From NCBI RefSeq assembly GCF_005405905.1, contig NZ_BJHU01000025.1, positions 1 through 64,000 of the forward strand: DNA of 64,000 nucleotides. Reading direction: 5' to 3'. Positions 34,901 through 44,000 of this stretch are shown here, piece after piece (position 1 is the first letter of the stretch; each line of letters starts with the position of its first letter). The DNA comes from Acidovorax sp. NB1 (GTDB taxonomy: Bacteria > Pseudomonadota > Gammaproteobacteria > Burkholderiales > Burkholderiaceae_C). The notes under the pieces are model-generated. The model made no database searches, was not told where the DNA came from, and was given only the letters and a program-made list of their open reading frames with translations. The position numbers and the translations under genes were made by a program.

Positions 34901-35853
34901 GCACGATCGAACTGCTCGAGGCACTCACGCAGCCTCTGGGCGGCAGCCTCTTCCCGCAAGTAGCCGCATCGCTTCAATCCGCCCTGCGCACGCGGCGCCA
35001 ATCGCTGCTGCAGCCTAGAACGAACTTTCAGGTCACGAGTCCCCCGTTTTCGCGGGAGTCGCACGAAACCAAGGCGCTGTTAGCTGATCCCTCGTACCAG
35101 CTTTACTCGGATGACGCGAATTTCCGAACGTGGTGCCTAGAAGGGCGGGAGCCCGGCATTTGCACTCTTGACCTCCTCCACGGCATGACGGCTGCGGGGC
35201 TTGTGACACAAGTGGAAGCCGCGCGGGCGGTTGCCCAGCTATGCAGGTGGCGGGTCGGCTTGCAAATCACCCTTACCCACCAACTTGCCCTGCTGCCACA
35301 GAAGCTCGCTTCGGCTTCCGACGTCGAGGAAGGCATTGGCATGCTGCACGCGTCGCAAGACTTCATGGCGATCGCCAACGCAATCTGGGACATACGGCTC
35401 GATCTGAGTCGAACCATGCGTCACATCAGCGAGATCACTCGCGAGCTGCTCGCAGAGGTGAAGGTGCAGGAGGTCGTGATCGGCTCGTTCGTCGGTGTTT
35501 GGTATTTGAAGGCGAAGCTGCGCCAGGACGCTCCTCACCCAGCACGAAATATGCTGGCGAAGCTTCTCTTGCTTACGGCCAGCATCCGACCGATGCAGGT
35601 GCTCGAAGCAATGCGGCTTTGGAGGGTCTTCATCGACTTGGTTGCGTTCGAGTTGGGCGATTCGTTTTGTGAGACCAGCATCGAAGCGATGGTGAGGCAA
35701 GTGGCTCAAGAGGTAGCTGATGCGGACGCGCTGATAAACCATCAGGGCGCATCGGGAAGTCCGATCCACGATCGGCTGAGAATTGGTCTTGCCCTGAGTC
35801 CAGCTTCGCAGGAATTTGACCGCGCCTATGCCGCCCGCCGAAACCAGCAATGA
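31927..35853 (+). CDS. DUF4365-type nuclease domain fused to long TPR-like repeat region
   Basis: 1308 aa. Residues 1-150 look like DUF4365, a PD-(D/E)XK-type domain: GTDDFGFDLQVQF with D46, then FRVQLKGTT with Q64 and K66 (a D...QxK active site), and the strand ILLVLCDLSVD. From about 200 to the end the protein is almost all helical, with recurring Ala/Leu/Glu-rich 34-residue patterns (for example LDSGQLEKARAELQSASLML, ARLLAASQKYDEAVAIVDSF), typical of TPR or related scaffolds. There is no ATPase motif. GTG start with AAGGAGG. The architecture suggests a sensor scaffold that activates a nuclease; a phage-defence role is inferred. Confidence 0.75.
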   Translation: MANEGLPKTSDAQDIGANAVKCMNVNLPTNWRPPQSMEGTDDFGFDLQVQFVEDHQAKEVFRVQLKGTTDPKKNATGEYISIELSASTLRYYAGVAEPILLVLCDLSVDPNPKKCPAYYVWLREELLRVGIKTIPLDQKGVTLRVPTSNKLEDDTNLREDVRRANALAEVGHALDVGISKISPDLDDGKRLALAQGVGGAVEGRSLTFVEALAAPPKGFWIEPTRGTLDWHLWSTRKRLDSGQLEKARAELQSASLMLAGAAELAVAEYWFLRGRLATADDDSEAASKAFKTAVEINSEPRFWSAWAESELRRRYHPDIDDDYSDVADQLPGTEPEVLSAKARLLAASQKYDEAVAIVDSFCGPESLAARAVIETMFSKVENALAACESGLARADTPDSTRHLFQILKARARFNLALKRSSVVDGEVMAPSGPKGADSELLHQAWVEIQAAVEIMEEANWASNADFVVDIWVATAAMLGKQREILPALTAAANTRPRAESIQSACVTLAAQCGEFDTALAANARLPDDSTKFLREIAFLHEKRSHPECVAAMERHEKSLDPRHQLFSGAVACAIMSAAILIRTELVARWSALLDQTGFEAERAALAYQLAELSKPFDRAAALEALEVKDQELEHPLPTSMTLLETYEPQESADEAQRLLDVARRLLEKHRLSSALAMRMASSMMALNDWKGLAALADEAEREFGSNPRVDALKAFALDRLGESETARGILERLLSKGTADTFALNTYVNIVVRWGQNDKGIAAAERLLARSTDRRQQLECVQLLFKLIQKADPASSRLVDLALRMGQLTDQQDEIEEGVFLSMMMLATAPGTAKLSNEQAESIRRRMEAFFTAFPDSRVLRRFEMPQAAEGAELLAGLKRAAGITEERERFIWRAERLLQDGLLPLPYSWRPRHFLSDVHDLIHLWEVAKKSGVDDRKHHLSMAGGDWAAKPLDELRKRTPLLDLITLLVLHDLGLLEKSFEFFGKVAVAQSTIELLEALTQPLGGSLFPQVAASLQSALRTRRQSLLQPRTNFQVTSPPFSRESHETKALLADPSYQLYSDDANFRTWCLEGREPGICTLDLLHGMTAAGLVTQVEAARAVAQLCRWRVGLQITLTHQLALLPQKLASASDVEEGIGMLHASQDFMAIANAIWDIRLDLSRTMRHISEITRELLAEVKVQEVVIGSFVGVWYLKAKLRQDAPHPARNMLAKLLLLTASIRPMQVLEAMRLWRVFIDLVAFELGDSFCETSIEAMVRQVAQEVADADALINHQGASGSPIHDRLRIGLALSPASQEFDRAYAARRNQQ

Positions 35854-36192
35854 CAGTTTCGTTCGGCATTTAGTTTTCGGCCGCGTCGCGTGAGGGTTTG
35901 CGGTCGTCGGTAGGGCTAAATTGCTTACCTTCAAGCAGCCGTTCGCTGCCGTCTGTTTATGGCCGGCTGTGTGCATCGGGGGGGCGGGCCGAGAAAGCGA
36001 CCGTTCGGAAAGGCCTCCCTTTTTTGTCAGGGTCAGCTTCCGGCAGTACGCAGGTAAACCTGGCCCCGGCCAGAGGCGGAAAGTGGCGAGCGTCGGCTTT
36101 ATGGCCGCCTTATTGCGCGCTTGACAACCTTCACAGCCTCTGGTTGTCAGGAGCGGCGATAAGATGATGTGCACTGCCAAGAGGGAATGACC
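35854..36192. other. Intergenic stretch between two nuclease-type genes
   Basis: 339 bp with no supported gene. Contains GAAAGCGACCGTT (35993-36005), also seen at 31723, and the inverted repeat at 36122-36149 near the next gene. Confidence 0.5.
36122..36149. promoter_or_regulatory. Inverted repeat upstream of the 36193 gene
   Basis: TGACAACC (36122-36129) and GGTTGTCA (36142-36149) are perfect inverse complements with a 12-bp spacer. TTGACA (36121-36126) overlaps the left arm and could be a -35 box, so a bound repressor would mask the promoter. The right arm ends 43 bp before the ATG. Confidence 0.55.
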
Positions 36193-37212
36193 ATGACCAA
36201 GCCGCTCGACGAGCTGTTCACTGATTCGCTGGCGTGCGACGATAACCACGTTGCTCACCATCCGCTGCTTATGTTGCGCAAGGCCAGTCTGGTTGAGGTC
36301 ATGCGCTTCACTGAGCAGAAATCTGACGCCAACTACGCCCTTTCGCTGCTTCGGGAGATGTTCTCTATAGACTCCTGGTGGGGCGACGCGAAGAGGCTGG
36401 AGAAATTCTTCCAGCTCGCAGGTGAACTTCAGTTCTGGATGCTGGCCGAAGCCAATGGGGTCCCGATTGCTCGGGTGCCAGAGGCCAGGACGAAAATGCC
36501 CGACTTTAGGTTGAACAGTACAGCCGCATGGGCACCTCGTTTCGAGGTGAAGACGCTGTCGGTCGCCCATGGGTTTCGAAACATTGACGCCATGATGGAA
36601 GGCGCAGTCGAAAGCCAGATTGACCTTGACGCGCAGCAAGCGCGCGGAGTGACGTTTGCGACGAACGAACAGGAACTGTCTACGCACGGCCATACTGAGT
36701 CTGACCGGAGCATCACCGCGATGTGCGAGAACCTCATCGATAAGACGCAGAACAACATCAAGGGGGGTCAATACAGCGCGGCGACGACGTTTCTTGTACT
36801 GAACCTGATGCTCATTGACAGTGCTCGGACTGGCAACTCGATGCTGCGCCCCGTGACGCCAGGTTGGCCGAACGCTTGGTCTGTGAACACCGGCGTCCTT
36901 TGGTCGGTCGGCTTTGGCCATGTCGATCAGCTCGTCCACGGTGAACCCGAGTTTGAAGGCAAGCCAGCCATCGAAGGAAGACTGGGTCGCCAGGGCATCC
37001 TGGAGAACCCCGACTACCAGGATGTGAAGGGCATCCTGTTCGTCATGCACTCTCGCATCGGGGCCGCGATCTATGGTCTTTGGCGCAGTAAAGATCACAC
37101 GCACTGGTGGGACCACGAGCAGGATTTGGCTGATGTGCTGGTGAAGCTAACGCAGAACAACTACAACGATGAGCTGGACACCTACGGATTCAACCTTTCC
37201 ACGGCGCCCTGA
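36193..37212 (+). CDS. Putative PD-(D/E)XK nuclease of unrecognised family
   Basis: 339 aa from ATG 36193, with AGAGGGA at right distance (an ATG 6 bp upstream is too close to it). The catalytic-type signature is KMPD104FRLNSTAAWAPRFEVK: P103-D104 then E118-V-K120, the spacing of PD-(D/E)XK enzymes, with E78 (AGELQFWML) as a possible helix acid. Elsewhere there is a conserved-looking segment TMCENLIDKTQNNIKGGQ and the strand ILFVMHSRIGAAIYGLW. No other domain. It lies convergent to the AVAST-like operon and downstream of the DUF4365-type gene. A stand-alone defence nuclease is plausible but unproven. Confidence 0.7.
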   Translation: MTKPLDELFTDSLACDDNHVAHHPLLMLRKASLVEVMRFTEQKSDANYALSLLREMFSIDSWWGDAKRLEKFFQLAGELQFWMLAEANGVPIARVPEARTKMPDFRLNSTAAWAPRFEVKTLSVAHGFRNIDAMMEGAVESQIDLDAQQARGVTFATNEQELSTHGHTESDRSITAMCENLIDKTQNNIKGGQYSAATTFLVLNLMLIDSARTGNSMLRPVTPGWPNAWSVNTGVLWSVGFGHVDQLVHGEPEFEGKPAIEGRLGRQGILENPDYQDVKGILFVMHSRIGAAIYGLWRSKDHTHWWDHEQDLADVLVKLTQNNYNDELDTYGFNLSTAP

Positions 37213-37304
37213 GCGGGCAAGTAAACCGGCGCGCGAGCCTCACGGCTGCTTTGCTGCGGTTGCAGTCACTCACGCCCGCAAAGTGAGAGCCAGCTTCAAG
37301 CCCG

Positions 37305-38069
37305 TCACCGGGCACTCACGGGTCGTTCGGAGACAGTGGTCACAGAACCTGATTTGGCTGTCTGATCGGATGATCCCGCATCGATCTCCCGGATGCGATC
37401 GATCAGTAGGCCCCGGATGTCGGCCAGCGCCTTGGCAAGCCCATCAATGCTCTCAACTCGGCGTTGAAGCATCTCCTTCAGAACCGACTGCTCGTCCCGT
37501 GGAACGATGTCCTTTAAGGCACCTGCGCTCTGAATGACAATCCGCACGAGCTTTATGTCCGTGTCCAAGGTACCTTCGACCTTCTGAGCTAGCTCGACCC
37601 AATCAGCCGATTCGTCCTTCGTCTCGGCAGCCGCTCTAGAGATGCAATATCCAATGAGCGTGCGCGCCCCGCGATCAAGGGATCGCGCAAGGTCCAGCCA
37701 ATGCCTCGCGGGTTCTTCTAGCAAGTCCACTTTATCGACGCGAGCGCCGAGTTCTCGAAAGTAGAAGTAGGACGCACTTTCGGGGTCAAGCGCCTCAAGC
37801 GTGTTCAGAAGAGGATCCAACTTTTTGAAGGGGCGGGAACCGTGTCTGAAGCTGTTTCGATGGGCCCATAGCTCCAAGATGGCGCGCCGACACTCGGCCT
37901 CAAGCTCTAGCCGATCGCCAGCGCCTTGTGCCTCCAGTCGCTGCATGAGTTCAGCGATGTGGTGCGCCATCCAATGAGACAGCGTGTCCCTGTTCTCGTC
38001 CCCGTCAAGCTCGGTTACGAGTCGCTTCCCCAGTTTGACCACGTCAGACAGTTGAGTAGTAGCTTCCAT
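37305..38069 (-). CDS. Avs3B-like small partner of the STAND nuclease
   Basis: 254 aa, soluble, almost entirely helical (LGKRLVTELDGDENRDTLSH; AECRRAILELWAHRNSFRHG; SILKEMLQRRVESIDGL-like helices), with a polar Ser/Thr tail. It overlaps the end of the 2104-aa gene by 26 bp, so the two are translationally coupled. AVAST type III systems have a second, smaller gene next to the large nuclease-ATPase; position and size fit that partner. The sequence itself gives no catalytic motif. Confidence 0.6.
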   Translation of the reverse strand: MEATTQLSDVVKLGKRLVTELDGDENRDTLSHWMAHHIAELMQRLEAQGAGDRLELEAECRRAILELWAHRNSFRHGSRPFKKLDPLLNTLEALDPESASYFYFRELGARVDKVDLLEEPARHWLDLARSLDRGARTLIGYCISRAAAETKDESADWVELAQKVEGTLDTDIKLVRIVIQSAGALKDIVPRDEQSVLKEMLQRRVESIDGLAKALADIRGLLIDRIREIDAGSSDQTAKSGSVTTVSERPVSAR

Positions 38070-41000
38070 CGGGCATTAGCAAGAAGATTCCCGCGTAAGG
38101 GAAGGTATAACCAAGCGAGTCATCGGACTCGCTGCCGTAACGCGATCGCGCCAGATTTCGTTCCACTCGTACATCGAAGATGAGTTGCATGGAGGTCTCT
38201 GCGCAAAGCCGACGCAAGAGCGTGGGCGAAGCGGACAGGACCCTTCCGCCATCCCGCCTGCCTTCATAGTAGTCGTCCTGATTAGGGTCCTCCCATGTTC
38301 CCCACACCGAGCAGCTGATCGTTTCTTCCGCGTGACCGGATACTGGCTGACGCCAGTTTCTAAGTTCCGCGTCTGCTTCCAATCCCAACATCTGAACCAA
38401 GTCAGCAGTCGGTGCATACGGGGGGAACTCAATGGAGCCAGCCCAAGGATCGTACTGATCGAGCCCCTTCTCGATGTGAGGATCAACGATCCAACCGCGT
38501 AGTCGGAAAGGACTGTGATCAATTTCGGAATCATCTCCTGCTCTTGGCAAGTGATGCTCGAACGGACTCCGCGCGCATTGAAGTGCATGAACAAGAGCAG
38601 TGGCCCGTTCAGGTGCTACTAGGGCACTTGAAACTCGCACTTCCTCAATCCGGCGACCACAGCGTACGGCCCAGGTCCCACACACAATTGTTTGCCCATT
38701 TGGAAGGTGCAGATGCTTCTTGAAGTGGTCACGCTGAACAGAGGTGGGCCACTCCTCTTCGGATGGCATGACCAAGTCGACCCACGGCAACTGCGGTGCA
38801 GGGTCCCGCCTGTCGGCAAGCCAAGACCCATCGGGCTTAGTGAGCGCGTGACCTTTCAGCCAAGTCGTGAAGCCGTCCTCGGTGTTCTCGGGGTCGGTGT
38901 GGGCTGGCGTCGTACGAAGCAATTTGCCAGCGACGATCATGATCGCGTGATACGAAAGATAGTTGGTCAGGTTGCTGCAACGCTCGTCATCACCGTACGA
39001 GTAGCTGTTCCTGCGTTCGAAGTGTTTCCGCTTCCCGCGCTCATCCCGGTCCCAATGCCCGTTCTCCTCTAGCTGCCAGTCATCCCAGACAACGTCTCCA
39101 ATCATTCGTTCGACTGTGGTTCCCGAAACTGCGAACTGTCGACCCAGATTGTCCGGCCAATGCTTCTTGAAGTCATAGCCGACAAGGAACCTGGGGTCCT
39201 CTTTCGAAGGCTTGGTGCTATGAGTATCACTATCCCTAGTCGATCGCTCATACTGTTTGGAGATGATCTGAGCGAACGGCGACCTGTTCACGGCATGAAG
39301 CTGCTCAAGCTCGCTATTGCTGATGACGCCTGACGCCGCGCGCGCGACATTGATGAGGCAGTCGGCGGCGAAGTGCCGCAGGAGGACGTGCATTTCGCGG
39401 CCGAGCGCGATTTCTCGTAGCACCGGGACATGACGCCCGACAACTGCCGGCGCTTCCTGGGCTGCTCGTGCCAATGCGATCAGTAGCCACTGCTTCGCGT
39501 GTAGCGAGTAGAAGAAAAGGGACTGGTCGGCGAATGGGCCAGAAACGGGATTTCCCAACCGCCCCGCAAGTGCATCAAGTGTTTGAATCTGACCGAAGCC
39601 GCTTAGATTCCGAACCACATGAGCCGCTTCCCAACGAATCGAGGCCTCAGGTGATGCCAACGCGGCCCAAACGTACCCGGCAACGTTCGCTTCGAGAGTC
39701 GCCTCAGGACTCAGCTCTGGCTTCCAAGGACCGTCACCGTCGGTTGGCCGCATGGCGCCGTCGAGAAGCTCAAGTCCATACGCAAGCGCAGCTTGGGATT
39801 CGCTCGGTGTCATGGTCTCGGAGAGCAAGTTAACAACCCTGAAGAGATCCTGGGTGTCTAGCATCACATGCGACTTGCCGATTGCGTCAAGTGCATGCGC
39901 ACAAAGCTCAGGTCGCGAGCACCCCGACAGATGGCTGGCCAAATCAAGTGGCAACCGTTCATAGAACGTGCCCGGAGCCAGTTCGAGGCAATGTGCCGCT
40001 ACGACGCCTCTTATCAACGAGCGCAGCGCCGGCCTGACTGAGATGCGGGTGAGCCACTCCTCGGGGATCGATGAAAGCACTCTGCGGTAGTCCCAAAGGT
40101 CCAACTCAGTGAAGGACTCCAGCGCTGTAACTATCGCGGCCTCTTCCCCCGGTTGCACGTGTGCAAGCGCCCGAGTCAAGAACTCAGAGACATTGTTACG
40201 TTCGGACTGCCCTCTGTAGTTTGCGTACGCCGCTTGCAGATCCATATGGTCATGCAGTTTGCGCTGTCCAAACACGCGGCTCCAGTCAGGGCGAGCCTCT
40301 GGTCCGGCTGCACGGACAACTACAGGCTCTCCCTGGGCGCCTCCTTGGTTTTCAGCAGCCTGGCGCTGTGCTTCGCGCGCAATCTCTAAATCGATGTCGT
40401 CGAGAGCTAGTCCATAGGCAACGGCTACCTTCCTGATTGCGAGCCACGTCTCAAGTGTGTGAGGCTCCAATCGAACCTTGTCTAGATAGAACTCTGCAGC
40501 CTTCACCTTGTCTGATCGCTCTTCGAGACCGTCAAGAATCAAGGAGAGGTGAGGCGCATAGTCCCAGTCGGCACGAAAACCAATCAGAGACAGTGCGATC
40601 CATGAATTCAGGCGCCCTGACCTCAGAAGATGCTCGACTGCAACGGGCAACAAGCGTCGCCAACGACCGAAGCGACGATCTCTCCAGCGGCTAAGAATCG
40701 CAACAGCCGAGTTCGGGCAAAGCGATATAACTGCCTCGACGCTTCTTTCCCAATCAAAGTGCTTGTCTCGGTCCACATAGTCGTAGATCAGCTCAGCTGC
40801 TCGTGCCGTCCGGTACGCGAGCTCGGCTTGAGGATGCGCTGCATCCGCCGCGTTCTCCGCAAGACTTAGCAGCGATGTCCACCGTGTAAGGCACTCGTCT
40901 CCGACCCGATTGGCAATATCGATAGCGGTCTTGAACAGCTGGTTCGCCTCGGGCGTGCTCACAGGGATGACTGCGCGACAAAGCGCCACTAGGGCCCCAG

Positions 41001-44000
41001 CCGTCGATGCGGCGTCGTCACGTTCACTGACCAAGCGTGCGAACTTTGCGGCCGTCTGTTGGAGTGCTAGGTTGGGGGAACCAACACGGCGGGCCGCAAA
41101 CCAGATGAGGCGCGTAGTCGTCGGCGTGGCTAGTGGGTGGCGCAATCCCTCGACCCAAGAGATCAAGTCAGTCCACGAACTTTCATGCGCGGCTTGACTA
41201 GCGCACAAGACCTCCGCCCACACTTCGGCAATCTCGTCCGCAGTCGTCGGTTCCTCGCGGTAGCTGGAGCCTTCAGCCTTTCTAGATTCGGCCAGCGCGT
41301 CAGCACAACTGCGATCTAGATCAGCGGCTGCCTGTGCCGACAAGTGCAGCGATGCCCACAGGCGGCCCCATGGCAGTAGTGCTCCAACCGACTCCCTGAA
41401 CTCCCGAACTTCACGTGGCCCTTCACCTCCGCGCGCCTTCTCGTGGGCCTTCTTGATCTCGGCATCAGCTAGGTCCATCACCTGGAGGTTGGTTCCTTCC
41501 AGCTTCTCCAGGAGGGCATGAATCCGAAGCAGATGAACTCTTCGGCCACCGTATCGAGACATGCTTCCCCGAGGCAACTCATGCGGATAGTGGCGCCGCA
41601 GCGCTTCTGCAATTTTGGCGGTCGGAATTATTTGATAGTGCAGCGCTGCACAGACTAGGGCGGCAACTGCTGCATCCTCAAAGCCGTTGGTCTTCCAGTG
41701 CGCCGTGTCCCGGATGTTGAGATACCGTCTGCTGCAAACCCTGGCTGCCCGCTTGACCACGTCCACGGATGGTCGAAGGCCGACTGTCTGCAAGACGGCA
41801 GTCATGGCAAGCGCCAAGCCAACGTCTCGAATACCAGCTGTCGCGATGGCATTGATGTCCGAGAAGCGGCCAAGGTCGGCGAGCCGCGCTGCAACCAAAA
41901 GACCAACACGAAATGCCACTGATCTAGGGCTCCAGCTCGATAGTTCGCGAGCGCAAGCTTTGGGCCCATGAACGTTCAACTGAGCGATGGCAAGCTCGGC
42001 TATGTATGCGTCGTCGATTTGAGTCTTCCGGCGCTCCTCGGACGGCAATGACGACCAATGTCGCAGCCAGTCACGTGCGATTCGAAGGCGACTGCGAGCG
42101 TCGGGCTGAAGCTCACGTCGACCGGAGAGGAAGCTTGCCTCGTAGGCGTAGTGCTCGCCAAGCCACTTGCCGCGAAACGCTCGCCTTGACACCAGTTCAA
42201 GCATCCGGTCCGGCTCAATGAAGGTGGCAGCCAGGTCAGTGTTTTCCGACAGTAGGCGCTGCTGACGCTCGTCTGCAGCCGCTTCCCCAGCTGCCTTTTG
42301 CGCAATCTTGCTGGCATCGAGATGCCGGCCGCTTCGAAGACACGCCTTCAGGGCGAATTGCAGGCGTTGTAGTTCGAGGTCGCGTCTTTCAAGGGGGTTG
42401 TCTTCTGGCAGCGCCTTCGACGTAAGCGCGAGGTCCACCAACTCCGCGACTTGGCCCGCCTCAAGCATGAGTTGAGGCAGCACTGAAGCCACATAGACAC
42501 TCTGACGTGCCAACGGCTGCAATGCGCGCAGGTAGTCAACCAGCGCAGCGCCCGTCGCACGAAATCTCCCTTGAAACCACGTCTCTGTGGGTTCGTCAAT
42601 GAACTGCAGCAAGTCGCCGCGCAACAGAAGCGGGCGTTGAAGATCATTGACAAAACTCCGCACGACCGAAACAGGCACCGAGGCGATCGTCGACACGACA
42701 CCCAGAGGAATGAGCGGTCGCAACGTGGCCATCGCCTGACATACTCGATCGATCGACTCTGCACCTGAGGCGCCAGCCTCGTCTCTGACTCGCGCAACTG
42801 CTTGCTCAAGAAGGTTCTCAATCAGGGTTTGAACAGTCGTCGGACTCGGGCCAAGGGCCCGCAGAATTTCAGGCACCGTCCTGTGGGCGGCTAACGCGGC
42901 GGCTTGAACTCTCGGGTTGTGTGAACTCAGGCGATGAAACTCGTCGACATCCTGATCCGACGCATTGGGGAAGACCTGCCGTAGATTACTTTGTGTCTCT
43001 TGCCTACTGAATGGTCGAAGTTCAACCGTACGACAGCCAGCCGGTGGGTTGAGCAGTGCGACTCGGTATGGTCGGCAGAGCACAACCACGCATACGCCAT
43101 CAGGAATCTGTTCTCGTAGGAGGTCACGAGCAAAGGAGTGCCCATCTGAGTTGTCCTGCGCAGCCATCTCTGCGTTGTCAGCTGCGTCGACAACTATCCA
43201 CAGGACAGCGTCCGACGACCGCGCTCGAAGGGACTGCACGGCCTGAGCCAGCCGCGCCAAGAACGCCCGCGTGTAGGCTGTGCTGTCAGCATTTCCTGAT
43301 GGAACCAATGGATCGCACAGTGTTGCGCCCGCCAGTTCATTGGCGATCTGCACCAGCGCATCCTTGTGGCGATGCCGAAACCCGCTCGGTGATCTGTATG
43401 CGCCATTGCCAAAGCAGTCATACACGACGGCGTGCGACCCGCTTGGCAGATGCAAGGGCAACCTCAGAGCCAAGACGGACTTGCCGACGCCGCCGTCGGC
43501 TTGAACGATCAGGCACCGACCGACACACTCAACAATCACCCGCGCCAGTTCGGCCTCTTGCTCTCTAGGCACAACGCGAGCGGGAGGTTCGATGAGACAG
43601 CGCGCCGGAAAGAGGTCATCCTCGCTGCGGCCAATAGACTTCAGTACATCGAACTTGGTGATCTGCGGCGTCCCGGTGAACTCACTCGTCGCCTTGCGCG
43701 TGACGAGGTCCTTGAGTTGAAGAGGCGCCTCAGAGTCAGCCCCCGGAAGGTATCGTCGCAATCCTTGGGCAAGTAGTCGACGCTGCTCCAAGAACCCTTT
43801 TTGTTCTGGCTCTAGTCGAAGGAGGCCGCAGACCTCTGCAAGGTCGGCTCCCTTCAGGTCGCAGTACGCTTCGAGGAATGCGAATACCTCTGGGTGACGC
43901 GGTGAGTGGCTCCTCGCGGCATCCTCGATTGTTTCTTCGACATTCCGTGAGATAGGTCTGTTCGTGACGAAGTGCAGCTCTAGCCAGCCGGTCAATGGCA

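Noticed and set aside
35239-37116. Minus-strand open frame of about 600 codons across 35.2-37.1 kb
   Set aside because: It overlaps the end of the DUF4365-type gene and most of the 36193 gene, both of which have ribosome sites and sensible motifs; the frame itself has neither.
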